Of a stretch of DNA of 64,000 nt, positions 50,693 to 59,116 are shown one piece after another (the stretch's first letter is position 1; each line of letters begins with the position of its first letter). The notes under the pieces are model-generated. The model did no database searches and was not told the DNA's origin. It saw nothing but the letters and a program-made list of their open reading frames with translations. The stretch comes from Rhizobium sp. WYCCWR10014 (GTDB lineage Bacteria > Pseudomonadota > Alphaproteobacteria > Rhizobiales > Rhizobiaceae), in the NCBI RefSeq assembly GCF_001657485.1, contig NZ_LXFU01000049.1, forward strand, positions 2,316 through 66,315. Direction: 5' to 3'. Made by a program: the position numbers and the translations under genes.

Positions 50693-51739
50693 TTACAGCA
50701 GAATGTCGGTATAGAGCTCGGATGCATCCGGCTCCGGATCGGCCTGGGCGAAATCGGCGCTGTCGGCGACGATGTCGCGGACATCCTTGTCGATCGCCTT
50801 CAGATCGTCTTCGGAAGCCCAGCCCTTTTCGACAAGGCGTGCCTTCACCTGTTCGATCGGGTCGTGATCGGAGCGCATCTTCTGCACTTCGTCCTTGGAG
50901 CGATACTTCGCCGGGTCGGACATCGAGTGACCGCGATAACGATAGGTCAGCATTTCGAGAATGATCGGGCCTTTGCCGGAACGGCAATGTTCGAGCGCCT
51001 CGTCGGCCGCAGCCTTGACGGCGCGGACGTCCATGCCATCGACCTGAATGCCGGGGATGCCAAAGCCCGATCCGCGAAGCGAGTAGTTCGACTGCGCGGT
51101 GGCGCGGGCGGTCGAGGTGCCCATGGCGTAACGGTTGTTCTCGACGATATAGACGATCGGCAGCTTCCAGAGAGCAGCCATGTTGAAGCTCTCGTAGACC
51201 TGGCCCTGATTGGCAGCGCCGTCGCCGAAATAGGCGATGGAGACATTGTCATTGCCGCGGTAGCGGTTTGCAAAGGCAAGACCCGTTCCGAGCGAGACCT
51301 GGGCGCCGACGATGCCGTGACCGCCGTAGAAATGCTTCTCTTTCGAGAACATGTGCATCGAGCCGCCCTTGCCGTGGGAATAGCCGCTGCGGCGCCCGGT
51401 CAGTTCCGCCATTACGCCGCGCGCTTCCATGCCGGTTGCCAGCATATGACCGTGGTCGCGATAGGCGGTGATGACCTGGTCGCCTTCCTTCTGCGCCATC
51501 TGCATGCCGACGACGACAGCTTCCTGACCGATGTAGAGGTGACAAAAGCCGCCGATGAAGCCCATGCCGTAAAGCTGGCCGGCCTTCTCCTCGAAGCGGC
51601 GGATCAGCAGCATCTCGCGATAGGCCTTGAGCTCTTCATCGCGATCGAAGTCGGCTACCGGGCCTCCATTCGATGCTTTGGCTGCCGGTTTTGCTGCAGT
51701 TTTGCGGCTGGAAACGGTCGCGGTCTTTCGCGGCGCCAT
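50693..51739 (-). CDS. pdhA: Pyruvate dehydrogenase E1 alpha subunit
   Basis: The 348-residue product binds thiamine diphosphate through ISIAYFGDGAANQGQVYESF and IVENN (about residues 165-200). Other family marks are YREMLLIRRFEEKAGQLYGM, GHGIVGAQVSLGTG and MLTYRYRGHSMSDPAKYRSK. With PdhB it decarboxylates pyruvate and loads acetyl onto lipoyl groups. The basic N-terminal tail (about 30 residues) is typical for rhizobia. It is the first gene of the pdhABC run. Confidence 0.96.
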   Translation of the reverse strand: MAPRKTATVSSRKTAAKPAAKASNGGPVADFDRDEELKAYREMLLIRRFEEKAGQLYGMGFIGGFCHLYIGQEAVVVGMQMAQKEGDQVITAYRDHGHMLATGMEARGVMAELTGRRSGYSHGKGGSMHMFSKEKHFYGGHGIVGAQVSLGTGLAFANRYRGNDNVSIAYFGDGAANQGQVYESFNMAALWKLPIVYIVENNRYAMGTSTARATAQSNYSLRGSGFGIPGIQVDGMDVRAVKAAADEALEHCRSGKGPIILEMLTYRYRGHSMSDPAKYRSKDEVQKMRSDHDPIEQVKARLVEKGWASEDDLKAIDKDVRDIVADSADFAQADPEPDASELYTDILL

Positions 51740-51863
51740 TCAACCCTCCCTATGGGTTTGTCGTTTCTTGGTGGCGCGTACCATAGGGAAGAAATATGAC
51801 CGCAGCAATGCCATAATTGCATGGCTCATATACGGCGCTAAAATGTTGAAAAAGCTACGAAAA

Positions 51864-51894
51864 TTCCAATTAACCTGTTTCCGGTTAATTGGAA
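51864..51894 (-). terminator. Intrinsic terminator at the ftsB stop codon
   Basis: Perfect 12-bp arms, TTCCAATTAACC (51864-51875) and its complement (51883-51894), surround a 7-nt loop. On the minus strand the stem is followed by TTTTCG. The upper arm contains the ftsB stop codon, so the gene ends inside its own terminator. Confidence 0.7.
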
Positions 51895-52205
51895 TAGTGA
51901 TTGAATACGACGATCTCGTCGGCGCGCGACATGTTGAGCTGATAACGCGCTTTTTCGTCCAGCATATCCTTGTCGAGCGAGCCGTCACTCAAGAGCGCAA
52001 CCTGGTTTTCCAGATGTTCGCGCTTCGCCTTCAAGACCGCAAGCTCTTTTTCACGGGCGCCACGCTGACGCTCGAACGTCTCCGTCGCGCGCAGGCCGTA
52101 ATCGCCATGAATGCAATGATAACCGAAATAGGAGAGGAAGGCGACCGTCATGGCCGGAATGACGAAGCGACCGATCTTTCTCTTCTTATGATGCTTTGTC
52201 CACAT
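51885..52205 (-). CDS. ftsB: Septum formation initiator FtsB/DivIC
   Basis: The 106-residue product has one N-terminal membrane helix (about residues 12-30) and a coiled coil (EKELAVLKAKREHLENQVAL), ending in the conserved KARYQLNMSRADEIVVF segment of FtsB/DivIC proteins. It acts in the divisome with FtsL and FtsQ. It lies between eno and pdhA, its usual place in the Rhizobiales. Confidence 0.9.
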   Translation of the reverse strand: MWTKHHKKRKIGRFVIPAMTVAFLSYFGYHCIHGDYGLRATETFERQRGAREKELAVLKAKREHLENQVALLSDGSLDKDMLDEKARYQLNMSRADEIVVFNHYSN

Positions 52206-52290
52206 ACACGCATGCTCTTGAACGCATTACCAATTCGTTCAATCTAACGCGCAGAGATTAACCGTTCGTTGACTCTAAAAACCGGGCAAC

Positions 52291-52318
52291 AAAAAACCCG
52301 CGCCGGGAAGGCGCGGGT
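52291..52318 (-). terminator. Intrinsic terminator of eno
   Basis: On the minus strand a stem ACCCGCGCC/GGCGCGGGT is followed directly by a T-run (the AAAAAA at 52291-52296). It is 24 bp behind the eno stop. Confidence 0.88.
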
Positions 52319-52341
52319 CAAGCGTTGAAGATCAGATCCGA

Positions 52342-53616
52342 TCAACCGCGAATGATCGAGCGGCCGGCATACTGGGCCTGAGGGCCGAGGCCTTCTTCGA
52401 TGCGGATCAACTGGTTGTACTTGGCAAGACGGTCGGAGCGCGACAGCGAGCCGGTCTTGATCTGACCGCAGTTGGTGGCGACCGCGAGATCGGCGATGGT
52501 CGAATCTTCGGTCTCGCCGGAGCGGTGCGACATGACGGCGGTATAGGCCGCCTTGTGCGCCGTGTTGACGGCATCGAGCGTTTCCGTCAGCGAGCCGATC
52601 TGGTTGACCTTGACGAGGATCGAGTTGGCGACGCCCATGCGGATGCCATCGCGAAGACGGGCGGAGTTGGTGACGAAGAGATCGTCGCCGACGAGCTGGG
52701 TCTTCTTGCCGGTCAGGTCGGTCAGCGTCTTCCAGCCGTCCCAGTCGTCTTCGGCCATGCCGTCCTCGATCGAGATGATCGGATAGTTGGCGGCGAGCTC
52801 GGCCAGATATTCGGCCATGGCGCCCGATTCCAGCGTACGGCCTTCACCTTCGAGAACGTATTTGCCGTCCTTGAAGAATTCGGTCGAGGCGCAGTCGAGG
52901 CCGAGGCACATGTCGTCGCCCGGCTTGTAGCCGGCTTTCTCGATCGACTTCATGATGAAGTCGAGGGCCTCAGGCGCGCTCTTTAGGCCCGGTGCGAAAC
53001 CGCCTTCGTCGCCGACATTGGTGTTGTGGCCCTGTGCGGCAAGTTCCTTGCGCAGCGTATGGAAGACTTCCGAACCCATGCGCACGGCTTCGGCGATCGA
53101 ATCGGCGCCGACCGGCAGGATCATGAATTCCTGGAAATCGATCGGGTTGTCGGCATGGGCGCCACCATTGATGATGTTCATCATCGGCACCGGCAGCAGG
53201 CAGGCGGAAGCGCCGCCAACATAACGGTAGAGCGGCAGACCGGACGCCTGGGCAGCAGCCTTGGCGACGGCAAGCGACACGCCGAGGATGGCGTTGGCGC
53301 CGAGGCGCGACTTGTTCGGCGTGCCATCCAGCTCGATCATGATGTTGTCGATCTGGATCTGGTTTTCGGCGTCGATGCCACCGATTGCGTCGAAGATCTC
53401 GGTGTTGGCGGCTTCGACCGCCTTTTCGACGCCCTTGCCGAGGTAGCGCTTGCCGCCGTCACGTAGTTCGACCGCCTCGTGCGCGCCCGTCGAGGCGCCC
53501 GAGGGAACGGCCGCGCGCCCCATGCTGCCATCTTCGAGATAGACATCGACTTCGACGGTGGGGTTGCCACGGCTATCGAGAATCTCGCGGGCGATGATAT
53601 CGGTGATTGCAGTCAT
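52342..53616 (-). CDS. eno: Enolase
   Basis: The 424-residue product converts 2-phosphoglycerate to phosphoenolpyruvate in glycolysis. It has AREILDSRGNPTVEVDVYLE, the metal ligand regions SIEDGMAEDDWDGW and VGDDLFVTN, the catalytic lysine in SILVKVNQIGSLTE and MSHRSGETEDSTIADLAV. A strong terminator follows. It is the only gene on its transcript. Confidence 0.98.
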   Translation of the reverse strand: MTAITDIIAREILDSRGNPTVEVDVYLEDGSMGRAAVPSGASTGAHEAVELRDGGKRYLGKGVEKAVEAANTEIFDAIGGIDAENQIQIDNIMIELDGTPNKSRLGANAILGVSLAVAKAAAQASGLPLYRYVGGASACLLPVPMMNIINGGAHADNPIDFQEFMILPVGADSIAEAVRMGSEVFHTLRKELAAQGHNTNVGDEGGFAPGLKSAPEALDFIMKSIEKAGYKPGDDMCLGLDCASTEFFKDGKYVLEGEGRTLESGAMAEYLAELAANYPIISIEDGMAEDDWDGWKTLTDLTGKKTQLVGDDLFVTNSARLRDGIRMGVANSILVKVNQIGSLTETLDAVNTAHKAAYTAVMSHRSGETEDSTIADLAVATNCGQIKTGSLSRSDRLAKYNQLIRIEEGLGPQAQYAGRSIIRG

Positions 53617-53759
53617 GGGTTCTTCCTGCTCGGTGGGTGATAAGTCGGGTTCGAAACCTGTCTTAGTCGAAGGCGTGCAAATTACAATGCTGCAATTTCC
53701 AGCCTTCGAACCAGCCTTCCGATGTGGCCTATAGCACGATCATGTCAGACTGTTGAACG

Positions 53760-54605
53760 TCAAGCCTTGGCGACCGCATCGAAGGCAAGCAGCTTTTCGA
53801 GAAGCCGCGGCATGTCCTTGAGATAGACCATGTTGGGGCCGTCAGAAGGGGCATTGTCGGGGTCCTGGTGGGTTTCGACGAAGACACCGGCAATACCGGC
53901 AGCCACTGCGGCGCGCGCCAGGGTTTCCACGAATTCCCGCTGACCGCCGGAGGATTCGCCCTGCCCACCCGGCTGCGCCACGGAATGGGTCGCATCGAAG
54001 ATAACGGGCGCACCCATCGCCGCCATGATCGGCAGCGAACGCATGTCGGAGACCAGCGTATTATAGCCGAAAGAGGCACCGCGCTCGCACAGCAGCACGT
54101 TCGGATTGCCGCTGGCGTTGAGCTTCTTCAGGACGTTCTTCATATCCCAGGGGGCGAGGAACTGGCCCTTCTTGACATTGACGACGCGGCCGGTCTTGGC
54201 GGCGGCGATAAGAAGGTCGGTCTGGCGGCAAAGGAAGGCCGGGATCTGCAGGACGTCGACGATCTTTGCCACCTCCGCGCATTGCTCGGCGGTATGAACG
54301 TCGGTCAGGACGGGAAAGCCGAATTCCTTCTTGAGGTCGGCAAAGACCTCCATGCCCTTTTCGATCCCGATACCGCGTTCAGCCGAAAGCGAGGTGCGGT
54401 TCGCCTTGTCGAAGGAGCTCTTGTAGACGAGGCCGATGCCGAGCTTTCCGCAAAGCTCCTTCAGCGTCCCGGCAACCATGAAGGCGTGGTCGCGGCTCTC
54501 CATCTGGCAGGGACCGGCAATCAGCGACAGGCGGCCGGTATTGGAAAAGGTGACCTGGCCTTGGCCTTCGCCGATCCTGACTTCGGAATTCGTATCAGTG
54601 CTCAT
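53760..54605 (-). CDS. kdsA: 3-deoxy-8-phosphooctulonate synthase KdsA
   Basis: The 281-residue product condenses arabinose 5-phosphate with phosphoenolpyruvate to make Kdo-8-phosphate for lipopolysaccharide. It has LIAGPCQMESRDHAFMVAG, YKSSFDKANRTSL, GFPVLTDVHTAEQCAEV and IPAFLCRQTDLL near residue 115. The absence of the N-terminal metal cysteine cannot be judged without alignment. Its ATG overlaps the stop of the VOC gene by four bases (ATGA). Confidence 0.96.
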   Translation of the reverse strand: MSTDTNSEVRIGEGQGQVTFSNTGRLSLIAGPCQMESRDHAFMVAGTLKELCGKLGIGLVYKSSFDKANRTSLSAERGIGIEKGMEVFADLKKEFGFPVLTDVHTAEQCAEVAKIVDVLQIPAFLCRQTDLLIAAAKTGRVVNVKKGQFLAPWDMKNVLKKLNASGNPNVLLCERGASFGYNTLVSDMRSLPIMAAMGAPVIFDATHSVAQPGGQGESSGGQREFVETLARAAVAAGIAGVFVETHQDPDNAPSDGPNMVYLKDMPRLLEKLLAFDAVAKA

Positions 54606-55498
54606 CGTGTTTCCTCGAAGGCGAAGAGCGTGCCCTGCCCGGGCGCCGGCTTCACCAGAATGCGATTGTTCTTGCGCGTGTATGTCACCCCGTTAGCAGC
54701 CAAATGCGCTTCTGTCACGGCAAGATCGGCGACAGTGAAGAGGATTGCCCGGCCGCGCAGGCCGCGATCTGCGGATGAGCCGGCGATGTCGAAATAGGCC
54801 TCCAACCCTTCTGGCGTCATCAGGCTGATTTTGGCATTCGATGCCGCGACATTGACGCCGAAACCGGTTTTCTCGACTGCCGATTGCGCCACGGCAAGGC
54901 TGACGAAGGCAGCGAAGGCGGTCGGCTCCGGCGTGCAAAGCGCGATCTCGATTATGCCGGTGACGCCATTGGCGTGCGTCTCCAGCGCGGCGCGGTCGGC
55001 CGGCAGCGGATTGACGCGCTCGACGGTAAAAAGCAGGAGATCAGGCGCGCGCAGGTCGCCGGCGAAAGCCAGCTTGAAGCCGGCAATTGTCTCGGAACCG
55101 TCCGGCATCGTCATCGGCCGGGTGAACTGCAGCATCTCGCCGGCGCTCGATCCGTTGCCGACAAAGTTTTGATGATCGATGCCGGCATCCTTGCTGCCGA
55201 AGGCCAGTCCCGAAAGACCCTCCTCGCCGCAGCGGAAGCGGAAGGCCTGGTTGCGGGCAGTGAAGACATTGCCTTGCCGTGCCGATGCCTCGCTCTCCTC
55301 GACGCTCGCAATCCCGAGCGGCTCCAGATAGGTCTTGTCAGCAAAAAAGACGCAGGCGTTTTCCGTTCCAAAGGGATGGCGCGCATCGGCGGCAACGGTG
55401 AAGCCGAGCTTGCCGAGCCTCTCGCGCGCCAGATCGATATTGACGACCGGCAGCACGACATGATCCAGCGGGTGCGGTTTGGCGGAATGCTCGTTCAT
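54602..55498 (-). CDS. VOC (glyoxalase-like) family protein
   Basis: The 298-residue product begins LDHVVLPVVNIDLARERLGK LGF, the start of a glyoxalase-like beta-alpha-beta fold, and has a second repeat ending LFTVADLAVTEAHLAANG. Part of the sequence fits the Glyoxalase_3 group. The metal ligands and the substrate are not clear. It is translationally coupled to kdsA, which may indicate a shared envelope or detoxification role. Confidence 0.8.
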   Translation of the reverse strand: MNEHSAKPHPLDHVVLPVVNIDLARERLGKLGFTVAADARHPFGTENACVFFADKTYLEPLGIASVEESEASARQGNVFTARNQAFRFRCGEEGLSGLAFGSKDAGIDHQNFVGNGSSAGEMLQFTRPMTMPDGSETIAGFKLAFAGDLRAPDLLLFTVERVNPLPADRAALETHANGVTGIIEIALCTPEPTAFAAFVSLAVAQSAVEKTGFGVNVAASNAKISLMTPEGLEAYFDIAGSSADRGLRGRAILFTVADLAVTEAHLAANGVTYTRKNNRILVKPAPGQGTLFAFEETR

Positions 55499-55630
55499 GA
55501 TGTCCCTCCTGGAAAGGTCAAGAGATGTGCAGCGCCACCCTCAATACAAGACTTGTGTCCCAATCCGGCGAATGAAAATAAAAATCTCAACGAGTTGGCG
55601 CCAAGTTTTACGGAAATTTAGCTACTTGCG

Positions 55631-55645
55631 GAACACATATGGAAC
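55631..55645. promoter_or_regulatory. LexA operator (SOS box)
   Basis: GAAC-ACATATG-GAAC is a perfect GAAC-N7-GAAC direct repeat, the SOS box type of alphaproteobacteria, 49 bp before the lexA ATG. Confidence 0.88.
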
Positions 55646-55656
55646 ATATAGTGTCT

Positions 55657-55671
55657 GTTCTGGATTTGTTT
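55657..55671. promoter_or_regulatory. Second, imperfect LexA box
   Basis: GTTC-TGGATTT-GTTT matches GTTC-N7-GTTC with one mismatch, in opposite orientation to the first box and 11 bp downstream of it. It may strengthen autorepression. Confidence 0.55.
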
Positions 55672-55693
55672 CAATCACGAGGTCACAACGTCG

Positions 55694-56413
55694 ATGCTCA
55701 CGCGCAAACAACAGGAGCTTCTCCTTTTCATTCATGAGCGCATGAAGGAATCCGGCGTTCCGCCATCTTTCGATGAGATGAAGGATGCCCTGGACCTCGC
55801 CTCGAAATCCGGGATTCATCGCTTGATTACAGCGCTCGAGGAGCGAGGCTTCATTCGCCGCCTACCGAACCGCGCCCGCGCGCTCGAGGTCATCAAGCTT
55901 CCGGAGGCCTACAGCCCCAGCATTCAGCCGCGGCGCGGCTTTTCGCCAAGCGTCATCGAGGGCAGCCTTGGCAAACCGCAGCCGGTCGCCACCCCTGCTC
56001 CCGCAAAACCGGTCGCCGACAATGGCAACTCGGTCTCCGTGCCGGTCATGGGCCGAATCGCTGCCGGTGTTCCGATCTCGGCGATCCAGAACAACACCCA
56101 CGACATCGTCGTTCCGGCCGACATGCTCGGTTCCGGTGAACATTATGCGCTGGAGGTCAAAGGCGATTCGATGATCGACGCCGGCATCTTCGACGGCGAC
56201 ACCGTGATCATCCGCAACGGCAGCACCGCCAGTCCTGGCGACATCGTCGTTGCTCTCGTCGACGACGAAGAAGCGACACTCAAGCGCTTCCGCCGCAAGG
56301 GCGCCTCGATCGCGCTGGAGGCCGCCAACCCAGCTTACGAGACCCGGATTTTCGGGCCGGACCGTGTCAAGGTTCAGGGCAAACTCGTCGGTCTCATTCG
56401 CCGCTATCACTGA
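55694..56413 (+). CDS. lexA: SOS repressor LexA
   Basis: The 239-residue product is the SOS repressor. The N-terminal winged helix (LTRKQQELLLFIHERMKESG, then SFDEMKDALDLASKSGIHRL) binds SOS boxes. The Ala-Gly self-cleavage site is in MGRIAAGVPIS (about residue 122), and the catalytic serine and lysine are in GDSMIDAGIFDGD and ATLKRFRR. A long linker between the domains is usual in rhizobia. The gene overlaps the convergent comEC-like gene by 20 bp. Confidence 0.97.
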   Translation: MLTRKQQELLLFIHERMKESGVPPSFDEMKDALDLASKSGIHRLITALEERGFIRRLPNRARALEVIKLPEAYSPSIQPRRGFSPSVIEGSLGKPQPVATPAPAKPVADNGNSVSVPVMGRIAAGVPISAIQNNTHDIVVPADMLGSGEHYALEVKGDSMIDAGIFDGDTVIIRNGSTASPGDIVVALVDDEEATLKRFRRKGASIALEAANPAYETRIFGPDRVKVQGKLVGLIRRYH

Positions 56414-58826
56414 CATTGGCCAGGCCGGATTCGGTAAAACTATTGCTGCGCCAGTCATAGGCGCGATGGCGCATCCATGGCCGCGACAATGCATCGAATG
56501 CAGTTTCAACCTTCAGGCCGGCGTCCGTGAAGCGCAACTCGATGGAACCGGTCCTGCGCAGCGTCTCACCGGTGAAGAGCGTCGCCCCTGAGCGGCAGCT
56601 GTTGAAGCGAAGGCGGACCGACGTCACGACGATATCGGCCGCGTCGCATGCCGGACCGAGGTAGGCGGCATTGTCGATGACGGTTACCACCTGACCATTG
56701 GCAAGCCTTGATGTGCACCAGGCCTTCTTGACGCAGGAAAAGCGGTTTGCGTCACCGGCCGCTGCGGCCGCCCGCATCGCCGTCCTTGCTTCGTTCTGCT
56801 GATCGCCGGAAAGCCTGACACGGCGGTCTTCTCCCTCAGGCGGGATAGCAGGACCATCCAGCATTTTCGGCGGATCATGCCTCGGCAGGACCAGGGCTCT
56901 CTGCCACTGGTCGAAGATGAAATCCGGCGGTCTTTCACGATTGGACGCCATGGCCGCCGCCTCGACGATTGCGACGAGACTGCCATCCTCCGAAATCACC
57001 AGATCCGGCGGACGGGGACCCGGCAGAAGCAGCAGGATGAGCGTTGCGACCGCGATGATCGATGTGCCGACATGGCGCAACCGGGTGCGGAGCAGCGTCA
57101 GCAGCAGAAAGCCTGCCACGGCGACGGCGAAATACCAGGCGGGCAAGCGGCCGACGTCGATATTGCCATCCCAGCCGGACACCGTCTTTGCGACTGCGAT
57201 CACCAGATCGAGGCCGAATCCGACGACCTTCCAAGGCAAAACATCGAGGCCGAAAGGCATGAGCAGCATCGCCAGCAGGCCGGCCGGCATGATGATGAAG
57301 GAGATGATCGGCATGGTCGCGAGGTTTGCCGGCAGGCCGTAGGCGGTCAGGCGATGAAAATGCTCGATCGAAAACAGCGCGGTGGAAAAACCGCCGATCA
57401 GCGAGGTCAGGAAGACGCCGCCGAAGAAGCCTGCAACCGTAACGAAGGGCCTGATGATCGGCAGCTTCAGGAAGGCATTTTCGCGGACGCGCCGATCCTT
57501 CCACAGCTGATAGCCCGAGACCAGCGCCAATGTCGCGGCAAAAGACATCTGGAAGCTCGGACCCAAAACCTCGGACGGCGAAATGACGATGATGACGAGC
57601 GCGGAGAGAGCGACATTGCGCAGGCTGATCGACGGCCGGTCGAAGAAGACGGCAATCAACATAATGGCCATCATGATGAAGGCGCGTTCTGCAGAGACCG
57701 CAAAGCCCGAGATCAGGAAATAGGCGGTGACGGCAATGAGCGCGCCGGCGGCAGCGATCTTCTTCGTCGGGTAGGCCTCAGCGATGCCGGGAAACAGGCT
57801 GAGTAGCATCCGGAAGCCGACGAAGAAGATGCCGGCCGACAGCGCCATGTTGAGACCGGAGATGGCGATGATATGAGCCAGACCGGACTGGCGCAGCGCC
57901 TCCGTCGTCGCATCCGAAATGGCGCGCCGCTCGTCCGTCACCAGAGCAGCGGCAAAAGCGCCGGTGTCGCCGGGCAGGATCGACCTTATGCGGTCGCCGA
58001 TACCGCTGCGCAGCCGGTAGAGCCCTTCGAGCAGCGCTTCCGCCGTCGATCTTGCCGCCTGGGGACCAGCCTGCGCATCGACCTTCGCCGGCGCACCGTA
58101 GAAGAAACCGTTGGCGCCGATGCCGTCGAAATAGGCACTGAAGGAGAAGTCGTTGAGCTCGGGAAGCGCTGGGCCCGCCGGCGGCGTCAACCGTGCCCTG
58201 CCGGTGATGAGATCGCCGATCTCGAAGGCCGCGTCCGCGCCGCGGGCGATCGCGGTGATGCGTTCCGGCGGCCGCTTCACCTGTGGCGCCTCAGTGTCGG
58301 TGACAGCAAGAATGTAACGCCACCGCCCGCGACCGTCGCCTTCGCGCCGCTCGACACGGCCGGTCACCGTCGTCGTCACTGATGAATCGAGGATCACGGT
58401 CGAAGCCCGCCGGCTCTCGAACTGCGCCGTGACCATGCCGCAGGCCACGAGCGAAAGCGCCAGCAGCGTTGCCCGCACTGCCGCCCGACTGCGGCTGGCG
58501 ATGAGAACCGCCACGGTCAGCGCCAACAGGCAGAGCAGTGATGCAACGAGAGGAAAGTCCGATGCCGCGAGAAACCAGACGGCTGACCCGGCGCCGAGGA
58601 AAACCGGCGAGAACAGCAGCAGGCGGCCATGGTCCGCCTCCTCGCCCAGCATGCGCATGCCGGCACGCAGCAATTGCGAGGCTGCCGCCGGCAGCCGGTG
58701 GCGCAATGGTGTCGCCGACTGCGTCCGGGTCGGTCGCGTCACCACGACAGGTGGTGAAAAACTGGAGGAGTCGGCAAGGCCTTCGCCTGCTTCCGGCCGC
58801 AATTCGACTGTCGTCAACTCCTGCAT
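56394..58826 (-). CDS. ComEC/Rec2-like competence membrane protein
   Basis: The 810-residue product has a DUF4131-type N-terminal part (about 60-230), a competence domain with many membrane helices (HIIAISGLNMALSAGIFFVG, about 300-320) and a C-terminal region of about 230 residues. In this region no HxHxDH metal motif is found, so it is not an active metallo-beta-lactamase domain. ComEC proteins form the DNA-uptake channel in competent bacteria; natural competence is not proved for this group. The ATG at 58826 is preferred over TTG at 58886. Confidence 0.87.
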   Translation of the reverse strand: MQELTTVELRPEAGEGLADSSSFSPPVVVTRPTRTQSATPLRHRLPAAASQLLRAGMRMLGEEADHGRLLLFSPVFLGAGSAVWFLAASDFPLVASLLCLLALTVAVLIASRSRAAVRATLLALSLVACGMVTAQFESRRASTVILDSSVTTTVTGRVERREGDGRGRWRYILAVTDTEAPQVKRPPERITAIARGADAAFEIGDLITGRARLTPPAGPALPELNDFSFSAYFDGIGANGFFYGAPAKVDAQAGPQAARSTAEALLEGLYRLRSGIGDRIRSILPGDTGAFAAALVTDERRAISDATTEALRQSGLAHIIAISGLNMALSAGIFFVGFRMLLSLFPGIAEAYPTKKIAAAGALIAVTAYFLISGFAVSAERAFIMMAIMLIAVFFDRPSISLRNVALSALVIIVISPSEVLGPSFQMSFAATLALVSGYQLWKDRRVRENAFLKLPIIRPFVTVAGFFGGVFLTSLIGGFSTALFSIEHFHRLTAYGLPANLATMPIISFIIMPAGLLAMLLMPFGLDVLPWKVVGFGLDLVIAVAKTVSGWDGNIDVGRLPAWYFAVAVAGFLLLTLLRTRLRHVGTSIIAVATLILLLLPGPRPPDLVISEDGSLVAIVEAAAMASNRERPPDFIFDQWQRALVLPRHDPPKMLDGPAIPPEGEDRRVRLSGDQQNEARTAMRAAAAAGDANRFSCVKKAWCTSRLANGQVVTVIDNAAYLGPACDAADIVVTSVRLRFNSCRSGATLFTGETLRRTGSIELRFTDAGLKVETAFDALSRPWMRHRAYDWRSNSFTESGLANVSDSGE

Positions 58827-59116
58827 GTGCCGCCCAAGGTCACTCGCCCAGGCAGCCAGAATGCAACCGTCAATCAAATCCGGCAAGAATAATCGATTGA
58901 AAAGTGAGGGAAAATTGAAAGAGCCAAAAGAGCAGTCGAATCATCGGCTTCCGATATGCATGCGGCTCATCGCTGCAGTGCCTAAAAGGTGATACTGCAA
59001 TGCACAAAATGCCATCACGGTAACTTGGCATTAGCCTCGCGATCATATAGCTATCGGTGAGGACGCTTAACCCCTATGGCGCTTTTATGGCGCCACCGCC
59101 ATTTCGGAGGATCAGC

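Noticed and set aside
49676..51799. 707-codon open frame on the plus strand opposite pdhA/pdhB
   Set aside because: It is an antisense shadow produced by the G+C-rich codon pattern of pdhA and pdhB, with no ribosome site and no recognisable domain.
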